A stretch of 64,000 bases of DNA, taken from NCBI RefSeq assembly GCF_020731415.2, contig NZ_CP088273.1:129001-193000 (forward strand), given 5' to 3'. The notes under the pieces were generated by a model. The model ran no database searches. It had not been told where the DNA came from and worked only from the letters and a program-made list of their open reading frames with translations. Positions 51,430-60,538 of this stretch are shown here, in pieces. The position numbers and the translations under genes were made by a program. Each line of letters opens with the position of its first letter. The first letter of the stretch is position 1. This stretch comes from Phyllobacterium sp. T1293 (GTDB lineage Bacteria; Pseudomonadota; Alphaproteobacteria; Rhizobiales; Rhizobiaceae).

Positions 51430-52275
51430 TCAGCCAGCGCAAAGCTTGTCGCGCGTGGTCGACATGGCTGCCTTGGCCGAGAAGCCGTAAGGCTCGACGA
51501 TCTTGGTAAATTCGCCTGAAGCCTTCATTTCGGCGAGCACCTTGTCGAATTCGTCGCGCAGGGCGGTCTGATCCTTGCGGAAGGCGGCGCCATCACAATA
51601 GACAGGCGCATTCACCACGGGCGCGAAAACTTCAACGCTTGGGTCGTTGGCCTTTTTAACCAGATCGTTGATCGAGAGAACCGGCAGGGAATAAACGTCA
51701 ATACGTCCATCCTGCAGCATTTTGATGCCGCTCTGGCCATCGGGAACAACGATGACGCGGTCACGCGGCACACCGGCTTCCAGCGCCAGTCGCTCTTCCG
51801 TACCGCCACCGGGAGCGCCGATGGTTGCTTTTGCGTCAACCGCAATATCCTTGTAGCTTTTGAAGCCCTTGGGATTGCCCTTCTTCACCAGAAATGCTTC
51901 GGCATCGCACAGGATCGGCTCGGAATAGGCGACGGCGCGGCAGCGCTCCGGCTTCATGAAAAGTCCTGCTGTCACCACATCATGCCGCCCGGCCTGAAGA
52001 CCCGGAATCATTGCGCCATATTCGGAAATCGACGCGACGACATCAGCAACACCAAGCTTCTTGAAGACGGCGCGGGCAACATCGGGCCCCGCACCGGAAA
52101 CACTGCCATCTGGTTTGACGGCAGTAAAAGGTGGTTCATTCGCGATGGCGATGCGGGCAAAGCCCTGCGCTTTCAGTTTATCGAGCGCTTCGTCGGCCTT
52201 GACCGGCGTGGAAAACGCCAGCGCGGTGAGTGCCATCGCTCCAATCGATGCACTGATTGTTTTCAAATTCAACAT
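51430..52275 (-). CDS. ehuB: Ectoine/hydroxyectoine-binding periplasmic protein EhuB
   Basis: The 281-residue protein has a signal peptide (MLNLKTISASIGAMALTALAFS, mature from about KADEAL) and a polar-amino-acid binding domain (RIAIANEPPFTAVKPDGSVSGAGPDVARAVFKKLGV, QAGRHDVVTAGLFMKPERC). The aromatic-rich ligand pocket of EhuB would be formed here but cannot be checked by eye. It lies 50 bases after ehuA and has a single Cys pair likely for disulfide. Confidence 0.92.
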   Translation of the reverse strand: MLNLKTISASIGAMALTALAFSTPVKADEALDKLKAQGFARIAIANEPPFTAVKPDGSVSGAGPDVARAVFKKLGVADVVASISEYGAMIPGLQAGRHDVVTAGLFMKPERCRAVAYSEPILCDAEAFLVKKGNPKGFKSYKDIAVDAKATIGAPGGGTEERLALEAGVPRDRVIVVPDGQSGIKMLQDGRIDVYSLPVLSINDLVKKANDPSVEVFAPVVNAPVYCDGAAFRKDQTALRDEFDKVLAEMKASGEFTKIVEPYGFSAKAAMSTTRDKLCAG

Positions 52276-52325
52276 GTTCCCAACTCCTCAGTTTTCTTGT
52301 GTTTTAAGGTGTGCAGGTGCTGCGA

Positions 52326-53147
52326 TCAGACCCTGTGACCGGCAGCGATGATCTTTTTCAGGAATGTCTGCGTGCGTTCCTGTTTGGGATTGCGGAAGAT
52401 TTCTTCGGGCTTGCCGTCCTCAACGATCTTGCCTCGATCAAAGAACAGGACCCGATCAGCAAACTCATGGGCAAAACCCATCTCGTGCGTGACGAGCAGC
52501 ATGGTCATGTCAGTCTCTTCGGACAGGCGCCAAAGAACGTTGAGCACCTCTTCCACCAACTCCGGATCGAGCGCGGATGTTACCTCGTCAAAAAGCATGA
52601 TCTTGGGTTGCAATGCCAAGGCTCGGGCAATGGCGACACGCTGTTTCTGGCCGCCAGATAATTGGGACGGCATCGACTTCGCCTTGTCAGCGAGGCCCAC
52701 CATATCAAGCAATTGCATGGCCTGCTCCTCGGCCTGCTTGCGCGGTGTATTCTTGGTGAGCATCGGCGCAAGCGTCACGTTGTCGAGAACGCATTTATGC
52801 GGAAACAGGTTGAACAGCTGAAACACCATGCCGATCTGTGCACGCATTTTGTGCAGATGGTTCTCGTCGGCCGGTCGAAGACCGCCATTCCCAGGCATTT
52901 GATAGAGGTGTTCGCCAGAAATCCGGATGTCGCCGCTATCAATGCCTTCCAGCGTCATGAGAATGCGCAGGATTGTGGTCTTGCCGGAGCCGGACGGACC
53001 AATGAGCGCAAGCTTCTCGCCGGGCGCGACATTGAATGACAACTGATCAAGAACTTTGAACGCGCCGAAGCTCTTGCTGATGCCGTCGATCTCGATGATC
53101 GGCGGCTGGCCCGTTGCTTTCGTTCTGGTCTCTTTGATTGGCGGCAT
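52326..53147 (-). CDS. ehuA: Ectoine/hydroxyectoine ABC transporter ATPase EhuA
   Basis: The 273-residue protein has Walker A GPSGSGKTT, the signature LSGGQKQRVAIARAL, Walker B IMLFDEVTSALDPELV, and a switch His in LLVTHEMGFAHE. This is the GlnQ-like class. First gene of the long minus-strand ehu-eut operon. Upstream (53148-53271) are the AAATCATGTCAAT-type direct repeats near its promoter and the end of enuR. Confidence 0.93.
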   Translation of the reverse strand: MPPIKETRTKATGQPPIIEIDGISKSFGAFKVLDQLSFNVAPGEKLALIGPSGSGKTTILRILMTLEGIDSGDIRISGEHLYQMPGNGGLRPADENHLHKMRAQIGMVFQLFNLFPHKCVLDNVTLAPMLTKNTPRKQAEEQAMQLLDMVGLADKAKSMPSQLSGGQKQRVAIARALALQPKIMLFDEVTSALDPELVEEVLNVLWRLSEETDMTMLLVTHEMGFAHEFADRVLFFDRGKIVEDGKPEEIFRNPKQERTQTFLKKIIAAGHRV

Positions 53148-53201
53148 ACGTCTCTCCCTCTGGTTGAGACCGGCTATGCCCTAAACGATGAGAGACTTAT
53201 C

Positions 53202-53237
53202 AAATCATGTCAATTGTAAAAATTAAATCATGACAAT
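53202..53237. promoter_or_regulatory. Two 13-base direct repeats between enuR and ehuA (candidate EnuR operator)
   Basis: AAATCATGTCAAT at 53202-53214 and AAATCATGACAAT at 53225-53237 differ at one position and start 23 bases apart, about two helical turns, so both face the same side of the DNA. They lie 55-90 bases upstream of the ehuA ATG. Two more copies lie at the enuR start. MocR-type regulators bind direct repeats. EnuR is the natural candidate. Confidence 0.6.
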
Positions 53238-53271
53238 ATAAGTTTTATTGCCATGAAATTGCGCGTTGTGG

Positions 53272-54657
53272 CTAAATCGCGAGCAGCAGGTGCTCGGGGT
53301 CGCCCTGCAGCAGACTTCCCACCACGGTCAGGCCGCGCAGCAATTCCGCTTCGGTGGTCGAGCCGAGCGATATGCGCACGGCGGGCTTCCAGTCTTCCTG
53401 CGAAATGCGGAATGACGCGCCGGGAGCAATGGCGACATTCTGCAATCGTGCCTGGGCAACGAAGGTCTCTTCCGTTCGCCCGTCGGTCAATGGCAACCAG
53501 ATATGCAGGCTTTGCGGGTGGGAGCGAAAGAATGTGCCCGCAAGCACCTGCGAGGCAATCTCGTGTCTACGCCGCAGCGCCTCCCGCTGCCACTGCACCA
53601 GTTCCATGGCCGTGCCGTCTTCGACCCAGCGGGTGGCGATCTCCGCCACCATGGGCGTTGCCATCCAGTTGGAGACGAGATGCCGGTTGGCAACGGCGGC
53701 GACATAGCGGTCGGGCGCGGCGAGATAACCAATCCGCAAACCCGGTACGACTGTTTTGGTGAAGCTGGTGAAATAGAGGGTTCGTTCCGGTGCCAGCGCT
53801 GCAATGGGGGGCGGACGATCCTCGACGAGGGGTCCGAGAATGTCGCTTTCAACGATAGCGATATCGCGCTTGCGGGCGACCTCGACAATCTGTGCACGGC
53901 GGATGGAGCCCATCACCGTTGCGCACGGATTGATGGCAACAGGTTGCACGAACAGCGCGCGAATGCTGGATTCCCTGCACGCCGCATCAAGTGCTTCGGG
54001 GATAATCCCCTGATCATCAATGGCAATGCCTTTGAGGGTCAAGCCCAGATAGGAGGCGAGCGGGACAAGCGTGTGATGCCCGGTCGCCTCGGTTGCAATG
54101 GTAGAACCAACCGGCGCAACGCTCATGATGGCGACGGTCATCGCGGCCGTCGCGCCATTGGTCACGCTGATATTTGAAGCGGGAACATCAAGGCCGCACT
54201 CACGCAGCCATTTGACAGCCGTAGCGCGGTGACGCGGAAAGACGACGTTCGGACGGAAGGACAGGGCAGAACTTGCAGGCAACGTCTCGGAAAGCCAGCT
54301 GAGCGCTTTCTTTAGCCGCTCATGATGCATTTTCTCGCAGACCGGCTTGAGGATCGACAGATCGATCACTTCGCCAAGGCGCTCGGGCAGATAGGGCTGG
54401 TCGATCTCGCGCCGCTGCGCCTTGACGAAACTGCCGCGCCCGGTTTCGCCTGACAGCAAGCCCCGGCGGATGAGTTCCTCATAGGCCCGGCTGACAGTTT
54501 GCACCGACAGTTTCAGGTCTTCGGCCATCTTCCGGTGCGTCGGCAGGCGTGCGCCTGCTTCCAGCGTACCATCACCCACAGCGCGAGCAATCTGGTCCGC
54601 CAGAGAAAGGTAGGCAGGGCGGGTTAGTGAACTGATATCGGGTCGCCATAATGTCAT
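53272..54657 (-). CDS. enuR: MocR/PdxR-type regulator EnuR of ectoine utilisation
   Basis: The 461-residue protein has an N-terminal GntR helix-turn-helix (GARLPTHRKMAEDLKLSVQTVSRAYEELIRRGL, about residues 36-68) and a C-terminal aminotransferase-like domain with the PLP Lys in FTSFTKTVVPGLRIGYL. EnuR binds ectoine-derived diaminobutyrate compounds through PLP and releases repression of ectoine genes. It is upstream of ehuA on the same strand and divergent from the AsnC gene. The start ATG 54657 overlaps one of the 13-base repeats. Confidence 0.92.
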   Translation of the reverse strand: MTLWRPDISSLTRPAYLSLADQIARAVGDGTLEAGARLPTHRKMAEDLKLSVQTVSRAYEELIRRGLLSGETGRGSFVKAQRREIDQPYLPERLGEVIDLSILKPVCEKMHHERLKKALSWLSETLPASSALSFRPNVVFPRHRATAVKWLRECGLDVPASNISVTNGATAAMTVAIMSVAPVGSTIATEATGHHTLVPLASYLGLTLKGIAIDDQGIIPEALDAACRESSIRALFVQPVAINPCATVMGSIRRAQIVEVARKRDIAIVESDILGPLVEDRPPPIAALAPERTLYFTSFTKTVVPGLRIGYLAAPDRYVAAVANRHLVSNWMATPMVAEIATRWVEDGTAMELVQWQREALRRRHEIASQVLAGTFFRSHPQSLHIWLPLTDGRTEETFVAQARLQNVAIAPGASFRISQEDWKPAVRISLGSTTEAELLRGLTVVGSLLQGDPEHLLLAI

Positions 54658-54686
54658 GATTTTAGATTGATTGAAATCAGGTCAAT
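54650..54686. promoter_or_regulatory. Two more copies of the 13-base motif at the enuR start
   Basis: AAATCATGACATT lies on the minus strand at 54650-54662, overlapping the enuR ATG. AAATCAGGTCAAT lies on the plus strand at 54674-54686, next to a GTCAATTGAC palindrome. They are in the enuR-asnC divergent space and would support autorepression. Confidence 0.55.
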
Positions 54687-54736
54687 TGACAATGAGAAAA
54701 ACACAAGGCCATGATCTATTCACCCTTTGAACTGGA

Positions 54737-55234
54737 ATGATGATGGGCTTACCCCGGCTTGACGCAATCGATATCCGTATTCTCGACGCCATCCAGCAGG
54801 ATGGGCGGATCACCAAACTCGCGCTTGCCGAGCGGGCGGGTATCTCGCCGACGCCATGCTGGACGCGGCTTCGCAGGCTGGAAAAAGCGGGAATTATCAC
54901 CGGTTATCATGCACGTCTGGCCCTGCGGCTGGTGGCCCCGGTAGCCAGCATTCTCGTAGAGGTCACACTCGGATCGCACAAGCAGACGGATTTTGAGCGG
55001 TTCGAGCGAGCGATCAAGCTCTTGCCAGAGGTAACTTCCTGCTGGTCGGTTGGCGGCGGCGTTGATTACATCCTGAAAATCGTCGCGCGGGACATTGATG
55101 CCTATCAACGTCTGATTGACGATCTGTTGCAGCGCGAACTCGGCATTGACCGCTATTTTTCCTACATCATCACCAAGACGGTGAAAGAGGAAACGGCACT
55201 CCCCGTGCATGCATTGATCCAGTCGCAAGACTGA
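54737..55234 (+). CDS. doeX: AsnC/Lrp-family regulator, DoeX-like
   Basis: The 165-residue protein has a Lrp helix-turn-helix (ILDAIQQDGRITKLALAERAGISPTPCWTRLRRLEKAGII) and a RAM ligand domain (VTLGSHKQTDFERFERAI, CWSVGGGVDYILKIVARDIDAYQRLIDDLL). DoeX accompanies ectoine breakdown genes in many bacteria. Three consecutive ATGs (54737, 54740, 54743) are possible starts. It is divergent from enuR and precedes doeC by 127 bases, likely regulating doeCD. Confidence 0.85.
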   Translation: MMMGLPRLDAIDIRILDAIQQDGRITKLALAERAGISPTPCWTRLRRLEKAGIITGYHARLALRLVAPVASILVEVTLGSHKQTDFERFERAIKLLPEVTSCWSVGGGVDYILKIVARDIDAYQRLIDDLLQRELGIDRYFSYIITKTVKEETALPVHALIQSQD

Positions 55235-55361
55235 AACCCGTAGTCCATCTCTCCAAATCGGGATGGCAATTCGGACAATCTCTCTCTCCGGATCATAAAA
55301 TACAGTCACTCTCTCCTGCCGGGATCAGCGAGCCTTACCGGGTATTTCAAGGGAGAGCCCG

Positions 55362-56855
55362 ATGTCCGCCCATTTTGCACGACCCGAACGCCATGATGGA
55401 CTTGACCGTCTGCAGGATCGCAGGATGTTGCGCGACCTTGCCTATGTGGATGGGCACTGGACTGCCGGTAGAGGCGGGCAAACATTCGAGGTGCGCGATC
55501 CGGCCTCGGGAATGCCGGTGGCCTGGGTCGCGACCCTCGATGCGGAAGAGACGGCTCTGGCCATAGATGCCGCGTCGCGTGCATTCGGCCCATGGCGCTC
55601 GCTTCTGCCGCAACAGCGCGCCGCAATTTTGCGTAAATGGTACGAATTGATCCTTGCCGCGAAGGATGATCTGGCGCTGATTATGACGCTTGAGCAGGGC
55701 AAACCGCTGGGTGAATCGCGCGGCGAGATCGAATATGCGGCGTCCTTCATCGAATTCTATGCGGAGGAAGGCAAACGGCTCAACGCGGAGAGTGTTACCA
55801 GCCATCTGCCCGGTGCCCAAATGATGGTGAGCCGTGAAGCTGTCGGTGTTGTCGGTATCGTCACGCCATGGAACTTTCCATCGGCCATGCTGACGCGCAA
55901 AGCGGCTGCGGCACTCGCTGCGGGCTCCACGATTGTTGCGCACCCATCATCCGAGACGCCGCTTTCTGCCCTTGCGCTTGCGGAACTGGCAGAGCGGGCA
56001 GGGATACCATCAGGTGTTTTCAACATCATCACTGGCAAGGCAGCGCCTATCGTCGGGGCGCTCTGCGCTGATCCGCGTGTGCGGGCGCTGAGTTTTACCG
56101 GTTCAACAGAAATCGGACGCCTGCTTGCCGCCCAATGTGCGCCGACGATGAAAAACCTCATCATGGAACTGGGTGGCCATGCGCCTCTCATCATCTTTGC
56201 TGACAGTGACATTGAGCGTGCCGTGGATATTGCCATCGGCGCCAAATTCGCAACGTCAGGTCAGGATTGTCTGGCGGCCAATCGCATCTATGTGGAGCGG
56301 CCAATCTACGATGCTTTTGTCGATGCCTTTGCCCGCAAGATTGCCGCGCTGAAAGTAGCACCCGGACTGACGCAAGGCGCGGAAATCGGGCCATTGATGC
56401 ATGAACGCGCCGTGCAGAAGGTCGAAGAGCAGGTGCAGGACGCACTGGCTCGCGGTGCGCGGTGCGTTACGGGTGGTAAACGTCATGGGGCAGGGCCGTT
56501 GTTCTATCAGCCCACGCTGCTGGTTGGCGTGCCCGATGATGCGCTGATCATGCGGGAAGAGACCTTTGGACCCGTTGCTGCTGTTACCATGTTTGATGAG
56601 GAGGATGATGTCATCCGCCGGGCGAACGACACGGAATATGGCCTTGTCGCCTATGTCGTCACTCGTGATGGTCAGCGCATGCTGCGCATGGGCCGGGCGC
56701 TTGAATATGGCATGGTTGCGATAAACCGGGTGAAAATCACCGGTGCGCCCATCCCCTTTGGCGGCGTCAAGCAATCCGGCCTCGGGCGGGAGGGGTCGCG
56801 CCACGGCATCGAAGCTTTCACCGAACTTAAATATCTCTGCCTCGAAGCGGGCTGA
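55362..56855 (+). CDS. doeC: Aspartate-semialdehyde dehydrogenase of ectoine breakdown (DoeC), SSADH-like ALDH
   Basis: The 497-residue ALDH has VGVVGIVTPWNFPSAMLTRK, ALSFTGSTEIGRLLA, catalytic Glu in LIMELGGHAPLIIF, catalytic Cys in ATSGQDCLAANRIYVERP, and GVKQSGLGREGSRHGIEAF. It resembles succinate-semialdehyde dehydrogenases. In ectoine breakdown the enzyme oxidises aspartate semialdehyde to aspartate. It follows AGGGAGAG. Directly upstream of doeD by 17 bases. Confidence 0.9.
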   Translation: MSAHFARPERHDGLDRLQDRRMLRDLAYVDGHWTAGRGGQTFEVRDPASGMPVAWVATLDAEETALAIDAASRAFGPWRSLLPQQRAAILRKWYELILAAKDDLALIMTLEQGKPLGESRGEIEYAASFIEFYAEEGKRLNAESVTSHLPGAQMMVSREAVGVVGIVTPWNFPSAMLTRKAAAALAAGSTIVAHPSSETPLSALALAELAERAGIPSGVFNIITGKAAPIVGALCADPRVRALSFTGSTEIGRLLAAQCAPTMKNLIMELGGHAPLIIFADSDIERAVDIAIGAKFATSGQDCLAANRIYVERPIYDAFVDAFARKIAALKVAPGLTQGAEIGPLMHERAVQKVEEQVQDALARGARCVTGGKRHGAGPLFYQPTLLVGVPDDALIMREETFGPVAAVTMFDEEDDVIRRANDTEYGLVAYVVTRDGQRMLRMGRALEYGMVAINRVKITGAPIPFGGVKQSGLGREGSRHGIEAFTELKYLCLEAG

Positions 56856-56872
56856 AGCAAAACGCAGGAGCA

Positions 56873-58258
56873 ATGGACATGTTGGACCGTTCAAACGAAC
56901 TGAACGCCTGGGATCGCGATCACTTTTTCCATCCGTCGACCCATATGGGTACCCATGCGCGCGGCGAAAGCCCGACACGGGTGATCAAGGGCGGCGACGG
57001 CGTGCATATTTTCGATGTGAACGGCAAAAAGAGTCTCGACGCGTTTGCCGGGCTCTATTGCGTCAATGTCGGCTATGGGCGGCAGGAAATTGCCGACGCG
57101 ATTGCTGAGCAGGCCAAAGAGCTTGCCTATTATCATGCCTATGTCGGTCACGGGACAGAGGTTTCGATTACGCTGGCCAAGATGATCATCGACCGGGCAC
57201 CTGAAGGAATGAGCCGCGTCTATTTCGGCCTTTCCGGGTCCGATGCCAACGAGACCAATATCAAGCTGATCTGGTATTACAACAATGTGCTCGGACGGCC
57301 GGAAAAGAAGAAGATCATTTCCCGCTGGCGCGGCTATCATGGCTCAGGTGTCATGACGGGAAGCCTGACCGGTCTCGACCTCTTCCACAATGCCTTCGAT
57401 CTGCCGCGTGCGCCAATTCTCCATACGGAAGCACCGTATTATTTCCGCAGGGAAGACCGCTCCATGAGCGAAGAGCAGTTTTCCCAGCATTGCGCGGACA
57501 AGCTGGAAGAAATGATTCTTGCCGAAGGGCCGGAGACTGTGGCCGCCTTCATTGGCGAGCCGATCCTTGGTACCGGTGGTATCGTGCCGCCGCCCGCGGG
57601 TTATTGGGCGAAAATACAGGCCGTCCTCGATAAATATGATGTGCTGCTGGTGGCCGATGAAGTTGTGACGGGCTTTGGGCGTCTGGGCACGATGTTCGGC
57701 TCTGATCATTATGGCATCAAGCCGGATCTGATCACCATCGCCAAGGGGCTGACCTCCGCCTATGCGCCGCTATCAGGCGTTATCGTCGGCGACAAAGTCT
57801 GGCAGGTCCTGGTAGAGGGCTCGGATAAGCTCGGTTCGCTCGGCCATGGCTGGACCTATTCGGCCCACCCGATTTGTGCCGCTGCGGGCGTTGCCAATCT
57901 GGAACTCATTGATAAGCTTGATCTCGTAACCAATGCGGGTGAGACCGGCGCCTATTTCCGCAAAGCGCTGGCGGATGCGCTGGGAAGCCATCCCATCGTC
58001 GGAGACGTGCGCGGTGATGGAATGCTGGCGGCGGTCGAATTCGTCAAGGATCGTGACGACCGGGTATTCTTCGATTCCTCGCAGAAGGTCGGTCCGCAAA
58101 TATCGGCTGCGCTGGCGGAACGCGGCGTAATCGGCCGGGCGATGCCACAAGGTGATATTCTCGGCTTTGCACCGCCGCTGTGCCTGACAAAAGATGAGGC
58201 TGATATCATTGTGAAGGCAGCGGCTGGCGCTGTAGACGCCGTTGCAAAGACACTTTGA
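56873..58258 (+). CDS. doeD: Diaminobutyrate transaminase of ectoine breakdown (DoeD)
   Basis: The 461-residue protein is a class-III aminotransferase. LLVADEVVTGFGRLGTMFG and LITIAKGLTSAYAPLSGVIV contain the conserved Asp and the PLP Lys. DNA start ATG 56873 follows CAGGAG. It converts L-2,4-diaminobutyrate to aspartate semialdehyde, feeding DoeC. Completes the route ectoine to aspartate together with DoeA, DoeB and DoeC. 10 bases before the next gene's start. Confidence 0.92.
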   Translation: MDMLDRSNELNAWDRDHFFHPSTHMGTHARGESPTRVIKGGDGVHIFDVNGKKSLDAFAGLYCVNVGYGRQEIADAIAEQAKELAYYHAYVGHGTEVSITLAKMIIDRAPEGMSRVYFGLSGSDANETNIKLIWYYNNVLGRPEKKKIISRWRGYHGSGVMTGSLTGLDLFHNAFDLPRAPILHTEAPYYFRREDRSMSEEQFSQHCADKLEEMILAEGPETVAAFIGEPILGTGGIVPPPAGYWAKIQAVLDKYDVLLVADEVVTGFGRLGTMFGSDHYGIKPDLITIAKGLTSAYAPLSGVIVGDKVWQVLVEGSDKLGSLGHGWTYSAHPICAAAGVANLELIDKLDLVTNAGETGAYFRKALADALGSHPIVGDVRGDGMLAAVEFVKDRDDRVFFDSSQKVGPQISAALAERGVIGRAMPQGDILGFAPPLCLTKDEADIIVKAAAGAVDAVAKTL

Positions 58259-58268
58259 GTGCAGGAGC

Positions 58269-59354
58269 ATGGATATGGTTTCTCGCACGATGTCAGCCGT
58301 CCTGCTAACAGGCCATGGTGATCTCGACAAGCTTGTTTACCGGACGGATGTGCCGGTTGCACAACCGGCAGCCGGGGAAGTCCTGATCGAAATTTCCGCC
58401 TGCGGGATGAACAATACGGATGTGTGGGTGCGCCAGGGCGCTTACGGCACAGAAGATGATGTGAATGCGGTTTCAACCTGGCGGCGACAGGAGCCGACGC
58501 TGACGTTCCCGCGTATTCAGGGAACGGATATTGTTGGCCATATCGCGGCAGTCGGGGCAGGCGTGTCTGACAGCCGTATCGGCGAACGGGTGATGGTGGA
58601 TTTCTCCATTTACAATTGCGATGACGATAGCCTTGCCGATATCGACTACATCGGGCATGGCCGCGATGGCGGATATGCCGAATATGTAGCAGTGCCAGCC
58701 GAGAATGCCCATGTCGTGAACACGGCTATGAGCGATATCGAGCTGGCAACGTTTTGCTGTGCCTATCTGACCGGTGAACAGATGCTTGAACGCGCCGGGC
58801 TGAAGTCCGGTGAAAGAGTTCTGGTGACCGGCGCTTCGGGCGGCGTGGGTTCCGGCATAGTCCAGCTGGCACGGGCACGCGGGGCCATTCCCTATGCGAT
58901 TGTCGGCGCTGGCAAGGAGCAGGCCTTACTCGATATCGGTGCCGAGGCAGTCATCACCCGCGGGGAAGTCGGTCTCATCAGCGCTGTGGAGCATGTTCTT
59001 GGCGGCAAACCCATTGATGTCGTTGCCGATCTTGTTGGCGGGCGGATGTTCAATGATCTTTTGCGAATCCTGCGCCCGGAAGGCCGCTACACAACTGCCG
59101 GTGCAATTGCCGGACCTGTGGTGCAGCTTGACCTTCGAACCATGTATCTGAAGCAGTTGCAACTGCACGGATCATCGCAGGGCACGCGCGGCGATTTTCG
59201 CCGTATCATCAGCTACATTGAGGATGGCAAGCTCAAACCGCTGGTTGGCGGCGTTTATCCGCTCTCGGAATTCCATCGGGCCCAAAGCGACTTCATGGCA
59301 AAAGGTTTTGTCGGCAAGCTGGTCGTTGTGCCCGATGCAAAATACCGATGCTGA
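58269..59354 (+). CDS. Zinc-type alcohol dehydrogenase/quinone-oxidoreductase-family protein next to doeD
   Basis: The 361-residue MDR protein has the catalytic domain segment LIEISACGMNNTDVWVRQGAYG, GTDIVGHIAAVGAGV, and the NAD(P)-site VLVTGASGGVGSGIVQLARA. The catalytic-zinc His is not obvious (GMNNTDVWVRQGAY lacks it), so it may be a zinc-free quinone-reductase type. ATG 58269 follows AGGAG. It is the third plus-strand gene of the doe unit. Its role in ectoine use is not documented to my knowledge. Confidence 0.82.
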   Translation: MDMVSRTMSAVLLTGHGDLDKLVYRTDVPVAQPAAGEVLIEISACGMNNTDVWVRQGAYGTEDDVNAVSTWRRQEPTLTFPRIQGTDIVGHIAAVGAGVSDSRIGERVMVDFSIYNCDDDSLADIDYIGHGRDGGYAEYVAVPAENAHVVNTAMSDIELATFCCAYLTGEQMLERAGLKSGERVLVTGASGGVGSGIVQLARARGAIPYAIVGAGKEQALLDIGAEAVITRGEVGLISAVEHVLGGKPIDVVADLVGGRMFNDLLRILRPEGRYTTAGAIAGPVVQLDLRTMYLKQLQLHGSSQGTRGDFRRIISYIEDGKLKPLVGGVYPLSEFHRAQSDFMAKGFVGKLVVVPDAKYRC

Positions 59355-59370
59355 ACCAACCCTGCGTGAT

Positions 59371-59397
59371 TCCTGCGGCAATGCGGTCGCCGCAGGA
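59371..59397 (+). terminator. Stem-loop between the alcohol dehydrogenase and beta-helix genes
   Basis: TCCTGCGGC (59371-59379) and GCCGCAGGA (59389-59397) form a 9-bp GC-rich stem with a 9-base loop, then GTTTGAAAT. It lies between two converging genes and can serve either direction. Confidence 0.65.
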
Positions 59398-59405
59398 GTT
59401 TGAAA

Positions 59406-60170
59406 TCACTGCAAAGGCACCGTCTGTGTCGGCAACCCGACGCCACGGATCACATTGTTCCCATAGGAGATGACCGCGCCGCCATTGACAATACTGAGGC
59501 TGGTCGCATTTCCGGTTAATGTTGTTCCGTTCAAAATCAGCGAACTCGCACCGTCAACTTTCCCTGCAAACACATTATTGGATTCCACTGTACTGCGTTG
59601 CAGGATGACAACATTGTTGCCAGCCAGAGCCTTGATATTGATCCCTCCGGTATTCCCGAAAATCAACGTATTATCGATAACCACGCGTGTTGACGTGGCC
59701 GCTTGAACATCAACGCCGAAGCCGGTGCCACCGCGAAAATTCCTGATGGAAGAGTTGCGGATCAGCAATGTCCCCGCTCCAACCATCCGAACACCGTTCA
59801 GGCCCGAGCCAGCCCCTTCAATATCAAGCCCGTCCAGAACAACCCTGTCCGTCGCCGCTACGTTGACAATAATGCCGTTTGTGCCAGCTGCCAGAATTCC
59901 GGCTGTCCCGCCTTCGCCGACGATGCTGATTGATTTGGTGATGGTGACTGCGCCAAAGCCACCCGGATCAATAATGTTGATTTCGCCGCTGATCGCAGTT
60001 TTCGAGATTGCCCCGGCAAACGTCTTGCAGGGCGCTGTCCGGCTGCAAGGATTGGCATCGTCGCCAACGCCCGACACCCAGGTTCTTGTTGCCTGCGCAT
60101 TTGATGCTGCTGTCAGAAAGAAAAACGCGATGATGGTAGCTGTGCAGATTTGTATAATTGCCCGTAACAT
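59406..60170 (-). CDS. Exported right-handed beta-helix protein
   Basis: The 254-residue protein has a signal peptide (AFFFLTAASNAQA) followed by WVSGVGDDANPCSRTAPCKTFAGAISKTA, a segment common to beta-helix proteins of rhizobia, with two Cys. The rest has turn-rich repeats around IDNTLIFGNTGGINIKAL, VVILQRSTVESNNVF, LILNGTTLTGNA. Function is unknown. It could bind or modify polysaccharide. It is an orphan gene, with 367 bases upstream that hold no gene. Confidence 0.75.
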   Translation of the reverse strand: MLRAIIQICTATIIAFFFLTAASNAQATRTWVSGVGDDANPCSRTAPCKTFAGAISKTAISGEINIIDPGGFGAVTITKSISIVGEGGTAGILAAGTNGIIVNVAATDRVVLDGLDIEGAGSGLNGVRMVGAGTLLIRNSSIRNFRGGTGFGVDVQAATSTRVVIDNTLIFGNTGGINIKALAGNNVVILQRSTVESNNVFAGKVDGASSLILNGTTLTGNATSLSIVNGGAVISYGNNVIRGVGLPTQTVPLQ

Positions 60171-60538
60171 CTTCAGTCCCCCCGTTTTCTGATTCTGATA
60201 ATTCAGAAAAATCCGTTTACATGAGAAAACTCATCGGAGGCGGAAGTATATATAGTTGATCATTGGCGTAATATACGGAAAACGAAATAGATATTCCGTA
60301 AAACCAGATAGACAGTATTTATTCGTAGAGTTCGAATTGTTAAAACGCTGAATAATAAAGATTGTCAGGTCCCGTATAGCTGATTTACCGAATGATCAGG
60401 CGAATGGTATGGATTGTCTACCATCACAAGTTTTAAATTCGCCCGCTAGGCGACAGTGCTGACTTATTGTTTTTCAAATTCCTTGCGGTCATCAGATTTG
60501 TAAGGTGATGCCCATGCGATTGTTACCGGAGCTACGAC
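60171..60538. other. 368-base AT-rich divergent gap, no gene seen
   Basis: Between the beta-helix gene and the GNAT gene the sequence is AT-rich and holds no frame with family likeness and no strong hairpin. It presumably contains both promoters. Confidence 0.6.

Noticed and set aside
45041..59354. Ectoine biosynthesis or hydroxylase genes (ectABC, ectD)
   Set aside because: All genes are for uptake and breakdown. No ectoine synthase cupin or hydroxylase is present.
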